DNA from: Tabrizicola fusiformis
GTDB lineage: Bacteria > Pseudomonadota > Alphaproteobacteria > Rhodobacterales > Rhodobacteraceae
Assembly: GCF_013328815.1 (NCBI RefSeq)
Contig: NZ_JABUHN010000004.1
Span: 124,001 to 188,000, forward strand
DNA: 64,000 bases
Reading direction: 5' to 3'
In this document: piece by piece, positions 1 through 9,578 of the stretch
Position numbering within the stretch: the stretch's first letter is position 1
How the letters are laid out: each line of letters opens with the position of its first letter
Position numbers and translations under genes: made by a program
The notes under the pieces: model-generated
What the model saw: only the letters and a program-made list of their open reading frames with translations
Database searches by the model: none
What the model was told of the DNA's origin: nothing

Positions 1-1197
1 CAGCCGGTAATAGGCCAGCCCCAGCCCCAGAACCCCCACGATCGACAGCCGCCGCGCCAAGAGGATACCGCCCCGAAGGTCGCCCGACATCGCCGCCAAC
101 GGCCGCAGCCGCAGCCAGAGCGGCATCACCACATGGTTCGACAGCATGGTCGCCAGCGCCACCGTCTCGACAATCACCATCGAGGTGGCGCTGGAAAAGC
201 CGCCCAGAAAGGCCAGCATCGCCAGCGTCCCCTGCCCCTCGGACAAGGGCAGCGTCAAGACCATCATGTCGGGGTTGCTGTCGGCGGGCATCCGCTCCAG
301 CCCGATCAGGGCGATGGGCAGGATGAACAGGCTCATCCCGAAAAGATACAGCGGAAAGGCCCAACTGGCGCGGGCCAGATGCCGCTCGTTCACATTCTCG
401 ACCACCAGAACCTGAAACATCCGTGGCAGGGTGATCACCGCCGCCGCCGCCAGCGCGGTCAGCCCGAACCAGCGCCCGGGCTGCAAGGCCCAGTCGGGAT
501 TGTCCATCGCGGAAATCCGCGCCACCACCGCCGCCGGGCCGCCCGCCAGCCCCCAGACCACCCAGACCCCCACCGCAACCAGCGCCACCAGCTTGACCAC
601 TGCCTCAACCGCGATGGCCATGACGATGCCGTGGTGCTGTTCCTTGGCGTCCAACTTGCGGGTGCCGAAGAGGATGGTGAAAAGCGCCAGCCCCCCGGCC
701 ACCCAGACCGCCGTGGCATCGCGGTTCGGCAGTGCCCATCCCGCCGGCGCGTCCGAGGCGAAAACCGCGAAGGACAGGGTAACAGACTGCAATTGCAGCG
801 CGATATAGGGCGTCGCCGCCACCACCGCGATCACCGTCACCATCACACCGAGCAGGTTCGACTTGCCGAACCGCGACGAGATCAGGTCGGCGATCGAGGT
901 GACCCGCTGTTGCCGCCCGATCCGCACCAGCTTGCGCAGCACCCACCACCAGCCGACAAAGACCAGCGTCGGCCCGATATAGATCGTCAGATATTCGATG
1001 CCCGAACGGGCGGCATAGCCGACCGCGCCGTAAAAGGTCCAGGCGGTGCAATAGATCGACAGCGACAGCGTATAGACCACGGGCGAGCGCAGGAAGCCCA
1101 TCGCGCCCTGCCCTGCCCGCCGCTCGACCGCGAAGGCGACGAGGAAGAGGAAGATCACATAGGCCAGACAGGTGAGAACCAGAATGTCGAAGGGCAT
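1..1197 (-). CDS. Sodium/solute-symporter-type N-terminus of a membrane sensor kinase (partial)
   Basis: The reading frame is open from an ATG at 1197 to the left edge, so only the first ~399 residues are seen. It begins MPFDILVLTCLAYVIFLFLV and shows about ten hydrophobic segments with SSS-family features, for example CTAWTFYGAVGYAARSG near residue 50 and VTSIADLISSRFGKS near 100. In Rhodobacterales such an N-terminus next to a lone response regulator usually belongs to a hybrid histidine kinase with a sodium/proline-symporter-like sensor domain. The kinase domains would lie outside the window, so a plain symporter is not excluded. The start is 1 nt after the stop of the upstream small membrane gene, indicating translational coupling. 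Confidence 0.8.
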   Translation of the reverse strand, partial: MPFDILVLTCLAYVIFLFLVAFAVERRAGQGAMGFLRSPVVYTLSLSIYCTAWTFYGAVGYAARSGIEYLTIYIGPTLVFVGWWWVLRKLVRIGRQQRVTSIADLISSRFGKSNLLGVMVTVIAVVAATPYIALQLQSVTLSFAVFASDAPAGWALPNRDATAVWVAGGLALFTILFGTRKLDAKEQHHGIVMAIAVEAVVKLVALVAVGVWVVWGLAGGPAAVVARISAMDNPDWALQPGRWFGLTALAAAAVITLPRMFQVLVVENVNERHLARASWAFPLYLFGMSLFILPIALIGLERMPADSNPDMMVLTLPLSEGQGTLAMLAFLGGFSSATSMVIVETVALATMLSNHVVMPLWLRLRPLAAMSGDLRGGILLARRLSIVGVLGLGLAYYRL

Positions 1198-1198
1198 G

Positions 1199-1483
1199 TC
1201 AGTCTTCGGTCCCCTCGGCCTCGCCGCCGTCGGCCTCGGGGCGGGCAAGGCCCGGCGCCAGCGCCGCCGCCCCGGCAATCAGCAGCGCCCAGACCGAAAA
1301 GACGAAAACCGCCGCCCCGCCGCCCCCCCGTCCCGGCGACCAGAGCGCGGGCAGCAGCATGAGGAACAGCCCCAGAAACGGCAGAATCCGCGCCGCATCG
1401 CGCAACCGGCGGCGGCGGTAAACCTTGCGGGCAAGGAAAAGCGGCGCCCGCATCAGACCAACCGCCGGGACGAGGCGAACCAA
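1199..1483 (-). CDS. Small two-helix membrane protein upstream of the sensor
   Basis: This 94-residue protein of unknown function has an Arg-rich N-terminus (LARKVYRRRRLRDAAR), two predicted hydrophobic segments (about residues 33-47 and 57-77) and an acidic tail ending GEAEGTED. Its stop abuts the symporter-like gene, so the two are very probably cotranscribed and translationally coupled. The N-terminal part has few acidic residues and the Arg cluster would favour a cytoplasmic N-terminus. I do not recognise a named family. A role as an accessory of the membrane sensor is only inference from position. Confidence 0.65.
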   Translation of the reverse strand: MVRLVPAVGLMRAPLFLARKVYRRRRLRDAARILPFLGLFLMLLPALWSPGRGGGGAAVFVFSVWALLIAGAAALAPGLARPEADGGEAEGTED

Positions 1484-1502
1484 AATTCTTCAAAGTAATT
1501 TG

Positions 1503-1524
1503 CAAAATCCTTGCAAGGATTTTG
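1503..1524. promoter_or_regulatory. 22-bp perfect palindrome with TTTGCAA-like half sites
   Basis: The gap between the response regulator and the small membrane gene holds a perfect palindrome, core AAAATCC-TTGCAA-GGATTTT. Overlapping it and extending to about 1488 are three TTTGCAA-like half sites (CTTCAAAG, TTTGCAAA, CTTGCAAG) whose centres are 11 bp apart. The half sites resemble those of ScfR/PccR regulators (TTTGCAAA-N4-TTTGCAAA) but the spacing is one base short. It could equally be an RNA hairpin that separates the regulator and sensor genes. Confidence 0.45.
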
Positions 1525-1550
1525 GCGCCCGCCCTTCGCCCGGCCTCTCG

Positions 1551-1925
1551 TCATGCGTCCAGCCCCATCAGGGCGCGCACCCGGGCGCGCATCTCGGCAT
1601 TGGCGAAGGGTTTCGACATGAAGGCGGAAACCCCGGCCCGCTCGGCCGCCTCGCGGTCGCGGCCCTGGCCCTTGGCGGTCAGCATCAGCACCGGCAGATC
1701 GGCGCTGCGCGGATCGGCGCGCAGCGCGGTCAGGATTTCCAGCCCGCTCATCCCCGGCAGCATCAGGTCAAGGATCAGCACATCCGGCAGCCCTTCGGCC
1801 AGCCGGGCAAAGCCGGCGCGACCGTCATGTTCCACCTCCACCTCGCAGCCGTCGCGCGACAGGATGAAGCGGATCGCCTCGGCGATATTGCTTTCGTCTT
1901 CGATGAGCAGAACCCGGCCCGCCAT
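1551..1925 (-). CDS. Single-domain response regulator (CheY-like receiver)
   Basis: A 124-residue receiver domain with no output domain. Seen are the acidic pair in VLLIEDE (residues 5-11), the phospho-acceptor Asp in DVLILDLMLPGMSG (about residue 54), the conserved Thr in VLMLTAKG and Lys in FMSKPF. The start is taken at the ATG giving MAGRVLLIEDES; a longer open frame upstream adds an unconserved stretch. It lies between the ScfR-type regulator and the symporter/sensor gene on the same strand, so phosphotransfer from that sensor is a reasonable inference. With no DNA-binding domain, it must act through protein contact or as a phosphorelay intermediate. Confidence 0.85.
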   Translation of the reverse strand: MAGRVLLIEDESNIAEAIRFILSRDGCEVEVEHDGRAGFARLAEGLPDVLILDLMLPGMSGLEILTALRADPRSADLPVLMLTAKGQGRDREAAERAGVSAFMSKPFANAEMRARVRALMGLDA

Positions 1926-2014
1926 CGCCCCTCCCGTCCTCTCCGGCTTTTCTCCGCCGGTTCCCTTTCCGAGTATCAGGGCAAATCCCGCCCCTGTCAA
2001 AAGGCGAGATCACC

Positions 2015-3259
2015 TCAGACTGTCAGGATCGACGGCTCGCGCCGGGCGGCACAATCGGCCCGCGGGCAGATGCGGCAAGTCGAGCCGACCGGCAGCGCCG
2101 TCTCGGCGCCCGGCGGCTCGGGCAGGATCAGCATGGCCGCCTCGCGCAGTTCCGGGCCGCGAAAGCCGCCCGGATGGCGCGGCAGGCAAAAGGCGCGGGC
2201 GCGAAAGCGGCGGCCCTGCGGCCCCGGGGTTTCGATCACCGCCTCGATCGGCGTCACCGGGCGGGCCAGCGCGGTGAAGAGCGGCCAGAGCGGACAGGCG
2301 GCGCCAAAGCGCGGCAAGGCAAAACCCGCCAGCGGCTTGCGCAGGGTCAGCGTGCCCGAACCGTCGCAGATCACCAGCCCCGCCGCGGCGCCGGGCCGCA
2401 AGGTCAGCCGCCGGAAGACCGCCAGAACCTCCACCCCGAACCGCGCGGCCAATGCGGCGGGATCAGGGCCAAGCTCTTGCACCGCTTGCGAAAACGCCGG
2501 GTCCGGCAAGGCCATACGGTCGGCCCGCGCCCGCGCCAGCATTGCCGCCGCCAGCGCCCGCGCAGCCCCCGAAGCCAGCCCCTCCGGCGCGGTTTCCAGC
2601 GCCCAATCCTCGGCTGCCGCCCAAGCCTCGACCTCTTCCTGTGGCGAGGCGATGACCTGTTCTTCCGCCTGCCCGCCTGCATCGAGATAGGCCACCAGCG
2701 CCTCGGCCCCGGCGGCCAGACGTTCGCTGTCTTCATGCAGGTTGCGGTGAAAGCGCTCGCGCCATTCCGGCTCGATATCCTCGGTATCGGCCAGAATCGC
2801 GGCGGTCGAACGGACCGAGGAGACCGCCGACAGCACCTCATGCAACGAGGCTGACAGGTGCGGGTCATGGCTCATCCGGTCGTTCAGCGCCTCGACCGCG
2901 CGGCCCAGCCCCTCGGCCCGGCTGTGCAGCGCGGCCAGCGTGGCGGCCCAGCCCGGAAAGCGCCCGGCGAAATCCTCCACCCGGTCCAGTTCGGCGCCGC
3001 CCCCCGGCACCCCCGCCGCCGCCGCCCGCAGTTCTTCGACCAGTGCCCCCGCCGCGCTGCCCTCGAAGGCCGCCATGTCAAGGCCCAGAACCCCGGCCAG
3101 ACGCGCCAGCAGATCGGGCGCGATGCGGCGGCGGTTATGCTCGATCAGGTTGAGGTAGGAACCGGAAATCCCCGCCCTTTCGGCCAGATCGGACTGCCGC
3201 AGGCCAAGCGCCTGCCGCCGTTCGCGCAGCCTTGTGCCGGTCAGGGTCTGCATCGGCAT
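2015..3259 (-). CDS. ScfR-family short-chain fatty-acyl-CoA transcriptional regulator
   Basis: A 414-residue protein with an N-terminal XRE-type helix-turn-helix (about residues 6-60, RERRQALGLRQSDLAERAG) and a long C-terminal region ending in a Cys-rich segment STCRICPRADCAARREP typical of the short-chain fatty-acyl regulator family. PccR of Rhodobacter sphaeroides, which controls propionyl-CoA assimilation, and RamB-type acetate regulators belong to this group. The ATG at 3259 is preceded by AAGGAGG at good spacing. A perfect inverted repeat with ScfR geometry lies over the ribosome-binding region, which suggests autoregulation. The regulon (propionate, acetate or another acyl-CoA) cannot be told from the sequence. 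Confidence 0.88.
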   Translation of the reverse strand: MPMQTLTGTRLRERRQALGLRQSDLAERAGISGSYLNLIEHNRRRIAPDLLARLAGVLGLDMAAFEGSAAGALVEELRAAAAGVPGGGAELDRVEDFAGRFPGWAATLAALHSRAEGLGRAVEALNDRMSHDPHLSASLHEVLSAVSSVRSTAAILADTEDIEPEWRERFHRNLHEDSERLAAGAEALVAYLDAGGQAEEQVIASPQEEVEAWAAAEDWALETAPEGLASGAARALAAAMLARARADRMALPDPAFSQAVQELGPDPAALAARFGVEVLAVFRRLTLRPGAAAGLVICDGSGTLTLRKPLAGFALPRFGAACPLWPLFTALARPVTPIEAVIETPGPQGRRFRARAFCLPRHPGGFRGPELREAAMLILPEPPGAETALPVGSTCRICPRADCAARREPSILTV

Positions 3260-3271
3260 GGGGCGCACCTC

Positions 3272-3291
3272 CTTGTAAAGGAATTTACAAG
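3272..3291. promoter_or_regulatory. Candidate ScfR-type operator at the regulator's own gene
   Basis: CTTGTAAA-GGAA-TTTACAAG is a perfect 20-bp palindrome with half-site centres 12 bp apart, the geometry reported for R. sphaeroides PccR (TTTGCAAA-N4-TTTGCAAA). It ends 12 bp before the start codon of the ScfR-type gene and touches its Shine-Dalgarno sequence. Another TTTGCAA lies at 3304-3310. Binding here would repress the gene itself. Confidence 0.6.
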
Positions 3292-3331
3292 GGTGGCCAA
3301 AGCTTTGCAAGGGCGCTGCCCCGAAAGCCAA

Positions 3332-3367
3332 GGCGGCGGCGCGGGGGTTCACCCCCGCGCCGCCGCC
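3332..3367 (-). terminator. GC-rich hairpin ending the nuo-birA-coaX-rnj unit
   Basis: A 16-17 bp uninterrupted stem, arms 3332-3348 and 3351-3367, begins 20 nt after the rnj stop. It is made almost wholly of G and C, with a tiny loop. On the minus strand the sequence after the stem is TTGGCTTTC, only weakly U-rich, so it is a likely but imperfect intrinsic terminator. It could also protect the mRNA 3' end. Confidence 0.65.
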
Positions 3368-3386
3368 GTTGTCCGGTCAAGCCCGC

Positions 3387-5063
3387 TTACTCGGCGGCCA
3401 GACGGCTGATCACCACCCGCACCTCGGGTTTCTTGCCGATCTCTTCCATGGCGACTTGACGCACGATGCGCTTCAGCGCCTCGTCCAGCTTGTCGTCGTC
3501 CGACAGAATCTTACCGCCGACACCTTCCATGAACTCGGTCAGCTCATCCTCGATGGTTTCCGACAGTGCCCGGCCATTCAGGCCGGTGGCGGGCAGGCCC
3601 ATCAACTCGACCCAGGCTTCGCCCAAGGGCTCGTCCTGTTCGTCAAGGATCACCGTCACCATGGCCAGCCCGTTCAGCGCCAGCCGGATGCGGTCGCGCA
3701 CCACCCCATCCATTGCCCCCACCAGAACCGTGCCGTCCAGATAGGTCCGCCCGGTCTGCACCCGTTCGGCCACCACCGGCACATCGCCGGTGATGTCGAG
3801 CATGGTGCCATTGGTGGCGATAGCCGAAGCGATGCCCGCCTCATGCGCCAGCCGCACATGCTCACGCAGGTGGCGGTGTTCGCCGTGCATCGGAATAACC
3901 ATATCGGGCAGGAAAAGCCGGTGGACATGCTCAAGGTCGGGGCGGTTGGCATGGCCCGAAACGTGATACAGCCCGCCGTTGTCATCGACGATATCGACAC
4001 CCTTTTCCGACAGCGCATTGACCACGCGCAGCACGTCCCGCTCGTTCCCCGGGATGGTTTTCGAGGAGAAGAGGAAGGTATCGCCCTCTTTCAGCTCGAT
4101 CCCCAGATATTTGCCGCGCGACAGTGCCGCCGAAGCCGCCCGCCGTTCCCCCTGCGATCCGGTCACGATCAGCATGAGGTTGCGGCGCGGCAGTTCCAGC
4201 GCCTCTTCCGGGCTGACGATCTGCGGAAAGCCGGTGAGGATGCCGGTGGCCTGCGCCGTGGCCACCATCCGCTTCATCGCGCGGCCCAGAAGGCAGACCG
4301 AGCGGTCGGCAGCGCGGCCGGCTTCGGCCAGCGTCTGCAACCGCGCCACGTTCGAGGCGAAGGTGGTCGCCACCACCATGCCGGGCTGGGTGCGGATCAG
4401 ATCGGCAATCGGGGCGGCAAGCGTGGCCTCGCTGCGGCCCTCATGCTGCGAAAAGACGTTGGTGCTGTCGCACATCACCGCCTTGACCGGCTGTTCGGCG
4501 GCCAGCGCCTGCATCGCGGCCTCGTCCCAGCCTTCGCCGACCACCGGGGTTGCGTCGCGCTTGAAATCGGCGGTGTGGATCACCCGGCCTGCCGGGCTGT
4601 CGATCACCAGCATCGCACTTTCAGGGATCGAATGGCTGACCGGCATGAACTGCACCCGGAACGGCCCGATCTCGACCACTTCGGGGCGGGCGCCGACGGT
4701 CTTGATGGCATCCTGCGGGTGACCGCCTTCTTCGAATTTCAGCCGTCCGAGGGCGGCGGTGAACTTGCGGGCATAGACCGGCTTGCGCAGTTGCGGCCAC
4801 AGATGCGCCAGCGCGCCGATATGGTCTTCGTGTGCATGGGTGATCACGATGCCTTCAAGCCGGTCCAGCTTGTCCATCAGCCACGAGATATCCGGCACGA
4901 TCAGATCGACACCCGGCGAGGTATCCATATCGGGGAAGGCCACCCCCAGATCGACCAGCATCAGCCGCTCCTTTCCGGGGCGGCCATAGCCATAGACATA
5001 GGCATTCATGCCGATTTCACCGGCGCCTCCAAGGGGGAGGTAGATAAGGCGTTCGCCGCTCAT
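3387..5063 (-). CDS. rnj: Ribonuclease J
   Basis: A 558-residue metallo-beta-lactamase/beta-CASP ribonuclease with endonuclease and 5'-3' exonuclease activity in mRNA decay and rRNA maturation. The metal-binding HxHxDH motif is at residues 76-81 (THAHEDHIGA). Further signature segments are HSIPESAMLVI with HTADFK, the beta-CASP motif TGSQGERRAAS and the C-terminal PMHGEHRH. The length is normal for RNase J. Its start overlaps the coaX stop by 4 nt (ATGA), and the nuoN-birA-coaX-rnj order makes it the last gene of the nuo transcription unit. Coupling of an essential RNase to complex I genes is a known alphaproteobacterial arrangement rather than proof of shared function. Confidence 0.95.
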   Translation of the reverse strand: MSGERLIYLPLGGAGEIGMNAYVYGYGRPGKERLMLVDLGVAFPDMDTSPGVDLIVPDISWLMDKLDRLEGIVITHAHEDHIGALAHLWPQLRKPVYARKFTAALGRLKFEEGGHPQDAIKTVGARPEVVEIGPFRVQFMPVSHSIPESAMLVIDSPAGRVIHTADFKRDATPVVGEGWDEAAMQALAAEQPVKAVMCDSTNVFSQHEGRSEATLAAPIADLIRTQPGMVVATTFASNVARLQTLAEAGRAADRSVCLLGRAMKRMVATAQATGILTGFPQIVSPEEALELPRRNLMLIVTGSQGERRAASAALSRGKYLGIELKEGDTFLFSSKTIPGNERDVLRVVNALSEKGVDIVDDNGGLYHVSGHANRPDLEHVHRLFLPDMVIPMHGEHRHLREHVRLAHEAGIASAIATNGTMLDITGDVPVVAERVQTGRTYLDGTVLVGAMDGVVRDRIRLALNGLAMVTVILDEQDEPLGEAWVELMGLPATGLNGRALSETIEDELTEFMEGVGGKILSDDDKLDEALKRIVRQVAMEEIGKKPEVRVVISRLAAE

Positions 5064-5833
5064 GGAGTGTCCTTGTTGAACTGGTTGATCAGGACCAGAC
5101 CATGCATGGTCAGATCGTCCTCGATCGCATGAAATAGGTCGGTTCCCTGGGCGAACAACGGGGCCAGGCCCCCGGTAGCGATGACTTTCGTGGTCCGGTC
5201 CCGCTCGCGCCGGACTTCACGGACGATGCCTTCGATCAGGCCGATATAGCCCCAATACACGCCCGACTGCATACAGGCCACCGTATTCGTGCCGATGGCG
5301 CGGGCCGGGCGGGCGATGTCGATATGTGGCAGGGCGGCAGCGGCCATGTGCAAGGCTTCCAGCGACAGGTTCACCCCCGGCGCAATCACCCCGCCGACAT
5401 AGGCGCCATCGGTATCCACCACGTCAAAGGTGGTTGCCGTGCCGAAATCCACCACCACCAGATCGCCGCCGTGCCGGTCAAATCCCGCCACGGTGTTGAC
5501 CAGCCGATCGGGGCCGACCGTGGTGCCCTGATCCACCCGCGGCGCCACCGGCAGGCGGCACTCCGGCTTGCCCACCACCAGCGGGCGGCAGTCGAAATAG
5601 CGGTTGCACAGCACCCGCAGGTTGAACACCACCCGCGGCACGGTGGAGGAAATGATCGCCTCGGTCACCTTGGCTTCGGTTTTCGTCAGCATCATCAGGC
5701 TGGAGAGCCAGACGAAATATTCATCCGCCGTGCGCTTGTGATCGGTGGCGATGCGCCATGTGGCGATAAAGCGGGCGCCGTCCCAGATCGAGAACACCGT
5801 ATTGGTATTGCCGCAGTCGATGGCCAGAAGCAT
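5060..5833 (-). CDS. coaX: Type III pantothenate kinase
   Basis: This 257-residue enzyme phosphorylates pantothenate in the first step of coenzyme A synthesis. It has the ASKHA-fold motifs of the type III family: MLLAIDCGNTNTVFSIWDG at the N-terminus (phosphate loop), GPDRLVNTVAG near residue 105 and VVVDFGTATTFDVVD followed by YVGGVIAPGVNLS. It is unrelated in fold to CoaA. The gene follows birA by about 10 nt and overlaps rnj by 4 nt. Type III enzymes are not inhibited by CoA feedback, so flux control here is probably elsewhere. Confidence 0.95.
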   Translation of the reverse strand: MLLAIDCGNTNTVFSIWDGARFIATWRIATDHKRTADEYFVWLSSLMMLTKTEAKVTEAIISSTVPRVVFNLRVLCNRYFDCRPLVVGKPECRLPVAPRVDQGTTVGPDRLVNTVAGFDRHGGDLVVVDFGTATTFDVVDTDGAYVGGVIAPGVNLSLEALHMAAAALPHIDIARPARAIGTNTVACMQSGVYWGYIGLIEGIVREVRRERDRTTKVIATGGLAPLFAQGTDLFHAIEDDLTMHGLVLINQFNKDTP

Positions 5834-5843
5834 TGCCGCCCCC

Positions 5844-6599
5844 CTAGAAGAAAATCTCGGCCGCCGGGATCGCCTCGCGCCCCTTTGCGGTCATCAGGAT
5901 CAGGTTGCCCTGATCGTCGATGGTCTCGAACACGCCCTCGCGGGTGGTCTGGCCAGTGCGGGCACGGATCGGCTCGCCCAGACGGGCGGCATGGGCCAGC
6001 CAATCGGCGCGCAGGGGCGCGAAGCCACCGCTTTGAAACTGCGCCTCACGCCGGGCATAGGCGGGGGCCAGCGCATCCAGAAACGCCTCGGGCGTGATGC
6101 GCAGCCCGGTTTCCGACAGCAGGGACACCGCAGGCACCGCCCCGGCCTCGATCAGCGACGGATCGGGATGGGCGATCAGGTTGACGCCGATGCCGATGGC
6201 CAGATGATCCACCCTGCCCCCGGCCCCGCTGCTTTCCAGAAGAATCCCCGCCACCTTGGCGCCGTTCAGCAGCACGTCATTGGGCCATTTCAGCGCAAAA
6301 CTGTCCGGCAGGCCGGTGATGTCCACAAAGGCGTCGCGCAGAGCAAGTGCTGCGGCAAAGCTGCGCGAGGCCACCGTTTCGGGCGCCTCCTGCGGATGCA
6401 AGAGCAGCGTGCCATAGAAATTGCCACGCGGGCTGACCCACGGCCGCGCCCGCCGCCCGCGCCCCGCCGTCTGCGTCAGGCCCAGAAACCACATAGGCCC
6501 CCGAAGCTCGGGGGCCATGCGCAGCGCGTGGGCATTGGTCGAATCGACCGTGTCCAGCACCTGACGGCCGAGGCCCGCAGGCCAGACCGCCTTAGCCAA
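5844..6599 (-). CDS. birA: Biotin--[acetyl-CoA-carboxylase] ligase
   Basis: A 251-residue biotin protein ligase that attaches biotin to the carrier protein of biotin-dependent carboxylases. Visible motifs are [20 protein letters not shown] (biotinyl-AMP loop, about residue 47 on) and [19 protein letters not shown] with the KWPND signature. There is no N-terminal helix-turn-helix, so it is a monofunctional group I ligase, not a bio-operon repressor. The most likely start is a TTG at 6599, 8 nt inside the end of nuoN. No ATG or GTG gives a full-length N-terminus, and the start is the uncertain part of this call. Confidence 0.9.
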   Translation of the reverse strand: MAKAVWPAGLGRQVLDTVDSTNAHALRMAPELRGPMWFLGLTQTAGRGRRARPWVSPRGNFYGTLLLHPQEAPETVASRSFAAALALRDAFVDITGLPDSFALKWPNDVLLNGAKVAGILLESSGAGGRVDHLAIGIGVNLIAHPDPSLIEAGAVPAVSLLSETGLRITPEAFLDALAPAYARREAQFQSGGFAPLRADWLAHAARLGEPIRARTGQTTREGVFETIDDQGNLILMTAKGREAIPAAEIFF

Positions 6600-8028
6600 G
6601 AAGCGCCTCGGCAGCGTTCAGGGCGATAGGCTCGATCCCGAAGAGATTGACCACCCCCAGCACCATCACAGCAGCCACCGCCACCAGCATCAGCCATTGC
6701 ACCGGCGACATCCGGCTTTCGGCGCCCTCGGTCTCGGCCCCGAAATAGATGAAATAGACGATGCGCAGGTAATAGAAGGCACCGATCACCGAAGCCACGG
6801 CGCCCGCGATGGCCAGCCAGGTCATCCCGGCATCGACGGCAGCCTTCAGCACATAGAACTTCCCGAAGAAGCCCAGCATCGGCGGCACGCCGGCAAGGCT
6901 GAACATCAAGACCAGCACCGCCAGCGCCTTCAGCGGCTCGCGCCGGGCGAAGAGGTTCAGGCTGGCAATGTCGGTCACCGGGCGGCCATCCTTCTCCAGC
7001 GAGAGGATGAAGGCAAAGGTGCCAAGGTTCATCGTGGCATAGATCGCCATGTAGATCAGCATGGCCTGAATGCCCTCGGCCGTGCCCGAGGCAATGCCGA
7101 TCAGGGCATAGCCCATATGCGCGATCGAGGAATAGGCCATCAGACGCTTGATGTCCTTCTGCCCGATGGCCGCCACGGCACCCAGGAACATCGAGATCAC
7201 CGCCAGCGCCGCCAGCACCTGCCCCCAATCGCCCGGGATGCCACCAAAAGCGTCATGCACCACGCGGGCAATCAGCGCCATCGCCGCCACCTTGGGCGCG
7301 GTGGCGAAGAAAGCGGTCACCGGCGTCGGCGCACCTTCGTAAACGTCGGGCGTCCACATGTGGAACGGCGCCGCCGAGACCTTGAAGGCCAGACCGGACA
7401 GCACAAAGACCAGACCGAACAAAAGCCCCAGCGGAACGCCATGCTCCACCGTCGAGAAGATTCCCGAGAAGAGTGTGGTCCCGGCAAAGCCATAGGTCAG
7501 CGACGACCCGTAAAGCAGCAGACCCGAAGACAGCGCGCCAAGGACGAAGTATTTCAGACCCGCCTCGGTCGATTTGGCACTGTCGCGGCGCAGCGAGGCG
7601 ACGACATAAAGCGCCAGCGATTGCAGCTCCAGCCCCATGTAGAGGGCCATCAGGTCGCCCGCCGAAACCATCATCATCATGCCGACCACCGCCAGCGCGA
7701 CAAGGATGGGATATTCGAACCGCGCCAGATCGCGCCGGGCCATATAGTCCTTGGCCATTACCAGCACGCCCGCCGCCGACAGCAGCACGACAACCTTGGC
7801 AAACCGCGCAAAGGCGTCGTCGATGAACATACCGCCGAAGGCGATGGCACCCTCGCCATTGCGCAGGGCGACAAAGCCCGCAAGCAGAACGAACAGCCCC
7901 GCCGTGGCCCAGGTCAGCACCCCGGTCAGCGCGTCCTTGCCGCTGTAGACCGCGAAAAGCAGCGCCGCCATGGCATAGACCGACAGGACGATCTCGGGCA
8001 GGAGAATGGGAAGATCAACGCCTTGCAT
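6592..8028 (-). CDS. nuoN: NADH-quinone oxidoreductase subunit N
   Basis: A 478-residue antiporter-like membrane subunit of complex I with about 14 transmembrane helices, including the proton-channel segment [20 protein letters not shown] near residue 220 and [19 protein letters not shown] near 290. It is one of three proton-pumping modules (L, M, N) in the membrane arm. It starts 12 nt after nuoM and its 3' end overlaps the TTG start of birA. Length and order (K-L-M-N) are as in other proteobacteria. Confidence 0.97.
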   Translation of the reverse strand: MQGVDLPILLPEIVLSVYAMAALLFAVYSGKDALTGVLTWATAGLFVLLAGFVALRNGEGAIAFGGMFIDDAFARFAKVVVLLSAAGVLVMAKDYMARRDLARFEYPILVALAVVGMMMMVSAGDLMALYMGLELQSLALYVVASLRRDSAKSTEAGLKYFVLGALSSGLLLYGSSLTYGFAGTTLFSGIFSTVEHGVPLGLLFGLVFVLSGLAFKVSAAPFHMWTPDVYEGAPTPVTAFFATAPKVAAMALIARVVHDAFGGIPGDWGQVLAALAVISMFLGAVAAIGQKDIKRLMAYSSIAHMGYALIGIASGTAEGIQAMLIYMAIYATMNLGTFAFILSLEKDGRPVTDIASLNLFARREPLKALAVLVLMFSLAGVPPMLGFFGKFYVLKAAVDAGMTWLAIAGAVASVIGAFYYLRIVYFIYFGAETEGAESRMSPVQWLMLVAVAAVMVLGVVNLFGIEPIALNAAEALLG

Positions 8029-8040
8029 CGGGTTCGTCCT

Positions 8041-9573
8041 TCAGTGCGTGGCCGCTTCCGCCACAACGGGCAGAGCAGCATGATAGTCGGTGATCAGCGC
8101 CGTCACCGACGGGCCGATGATGTCGGTCACCACCGCCGGATAGACGCCCAGAAGCAGCGTCATCACGACGAGGGGGGCGAAGATCGCCCGCTCGCGGCGG
8201 CTCATGTCCTGAATGGTGGCCAGCGCCTCTTTCACCAGCGCGCCGAGGGCGACGCGGCGATAAAGCCACAAAGCATAGGCCGCCGAGAAGATCACGCCAG
8301 AGGTGGCCACGGCGGCAACCCAGGTGTTCACCTGGAAAATCCCCATCAGAACAAGGAATTCGCCGATGAACCCGCTGGTGCCCGGCAGGCCGACGTTCGC
8401 CATGGTGAAGAACAGGAAGACCAGCGCATAGGCGGGCATCCGGTTCACCAGACCGCCATAGGCATCAATCTCGCGGGTGTGCATCCGGTCATAGATCACG
8501 CCGACGCAGAGAAAGAGCGCGCCCGAGATGAAGCCGTGGCTGATCATCTGGAAGATCGCGCCGTCCACGCCCTGCTGGTTCGCGGCAAAGATGCCCATGG
8601 TCACATAGCCCATGTGCGCGACCGAGGAATAGGCCACCAGCTTTTTCATGTCCGACTGCACCAGCGCCACCAGCGAGGTGTAGACGATGGCAATGGCCGA
8701 CATCGCAAAGACCAGGCCGGCCATGGTATCGGACCCCACCGGGAACATCGGCAGCGAGAAGCGCAGGAAGCCGTAGCCCCCCATCTTCAACAGGATCGCC
8801 GCCAGCACGACCGAACCTGCGGTAGGCGCCTGAACGTGGGCATCGGGCAACCAGGTGTGGACCGGCCACATCGGCATCTTCACCGCAAAGCTGGCAAAGA
8901 AGGCGAGGAACAGCAGAGTCTGCACCCCGCCGGTGATGGTCAGACCCAAGAGCGCCATATCCTCATGCGGGAAGTCGAAGGTCAGCAGCGTCGGAATGTC
9001 GGTGGTGCCCGCCATCATATACATGGCGATCATCGCCACCAGCATCAGCACCGAGCCGAGGAAGGTGTAGAGGAAGAACTTGAAGGCGGCATAGATGCGG
9101 TTCACCCCGCCCCAGATGCCGATGATCAGGAACATCGGGATCAGACCGGCTTCGAAGAACAGGTAGAACAGCACCAGATCCAGCGCACAGAACACGCCCA
9201 GCATCAGCGTTTCCAAGAGCAGGAACGCGATCATGTATTCCTTGACCCGGGTTTCCACGCCCCAGCAGGACAGGATGGTAATGGGCATCAGGAAGGTGGT
9301 CAGCAGCACGAACAGGATCGAGATGCCGTCCACGCCCATCTTGTATTTCAGCCCGGCGATCCAGGCATAATCCTCGACGAACTGCATCTGCGTGTTGGCC
9401 GGATCAAACCCGGCCAGCAGGAAGAGCGAGACAAGGAAGGTCGCCGTGGTCGCAAACAGCGCCAGGCTCTTGGCATTCTTCTGCGCGGCGGCATCGTCGC
9501 CCCGCAGGAACAGCGCCATCACAAGCGCCGCCACCGCAGGCAGAAAGGTGATGATCGACAGGAGGTTATCCAT
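8041..9573 (-). CDS. nuoM: NADH-quinone oxidoreductase subunit M
   Basis: This 510-residue antiporter-like subunit of the complex I membrane arm begins [20 protein letters not shown]. Seen are the conserved channel region [20 protein letters not shown] (about residue 230) and [20 protein letters not shown] (about 305), with around 14 hydrophobic helices. The start was set at the ATG at 9573; the frame is open further upstream but that part is the antisense frame of nuoL and has no membrane character. It follows nuoL by 5 nt. Confidence 0.97.
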   Translation of the reverse strand: MDNLLSIITFLPAVAALVMALFLRGDDAAAQKNAKSLALFATTATFLVSLFLLAGFDPANTQMQFVEDYAWIAGLKYKMGVDGISILFVLLTTFLMPITILSCWGVETRVKEYMIAFLLLETLMLGVFCALDLVLFYLFFEAGLIPMFLIIGIWGGVNRIYAAFKFFLYTFLGSVLMLVAMIAMYMMAGTTDIPTLLTFDFPHEDMALLGLTITGGVQTLLFLAFFASFAVKMPMWPVHTWLPDAHVQAPTAGSVVLAAILLKMGGYGFLRFSLPMFPVGSDTMAGLVFAMSAIAIVYTSLVALVQSDMKKLVAYSSVAHMGYVTMGIFAANQQGVDGAIFQMISHGFISGALFLCVGVIYDRMHTREIDAYGGLVNRMPAYALVFLFFTMANVGLPGTSGFIGEFLVLMGIFQVNTWVAAVATSGVIFSAAYALWLYRRVALGALVKEALATIQDMSRRERAIFAPLVVMTLLLGVYPAVVTDIIGPSVTALITDYHAALPVVAEAATH

Positions 9574-9578
9574 GGTTC

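Noticed and set aside
3369-5132. 587-codon plus-strand frame opposite rnj
   Set aside because: Shadow of rnj; the real RNase J on the minus strand has the full HxHxDH and beta-CASP motifs.
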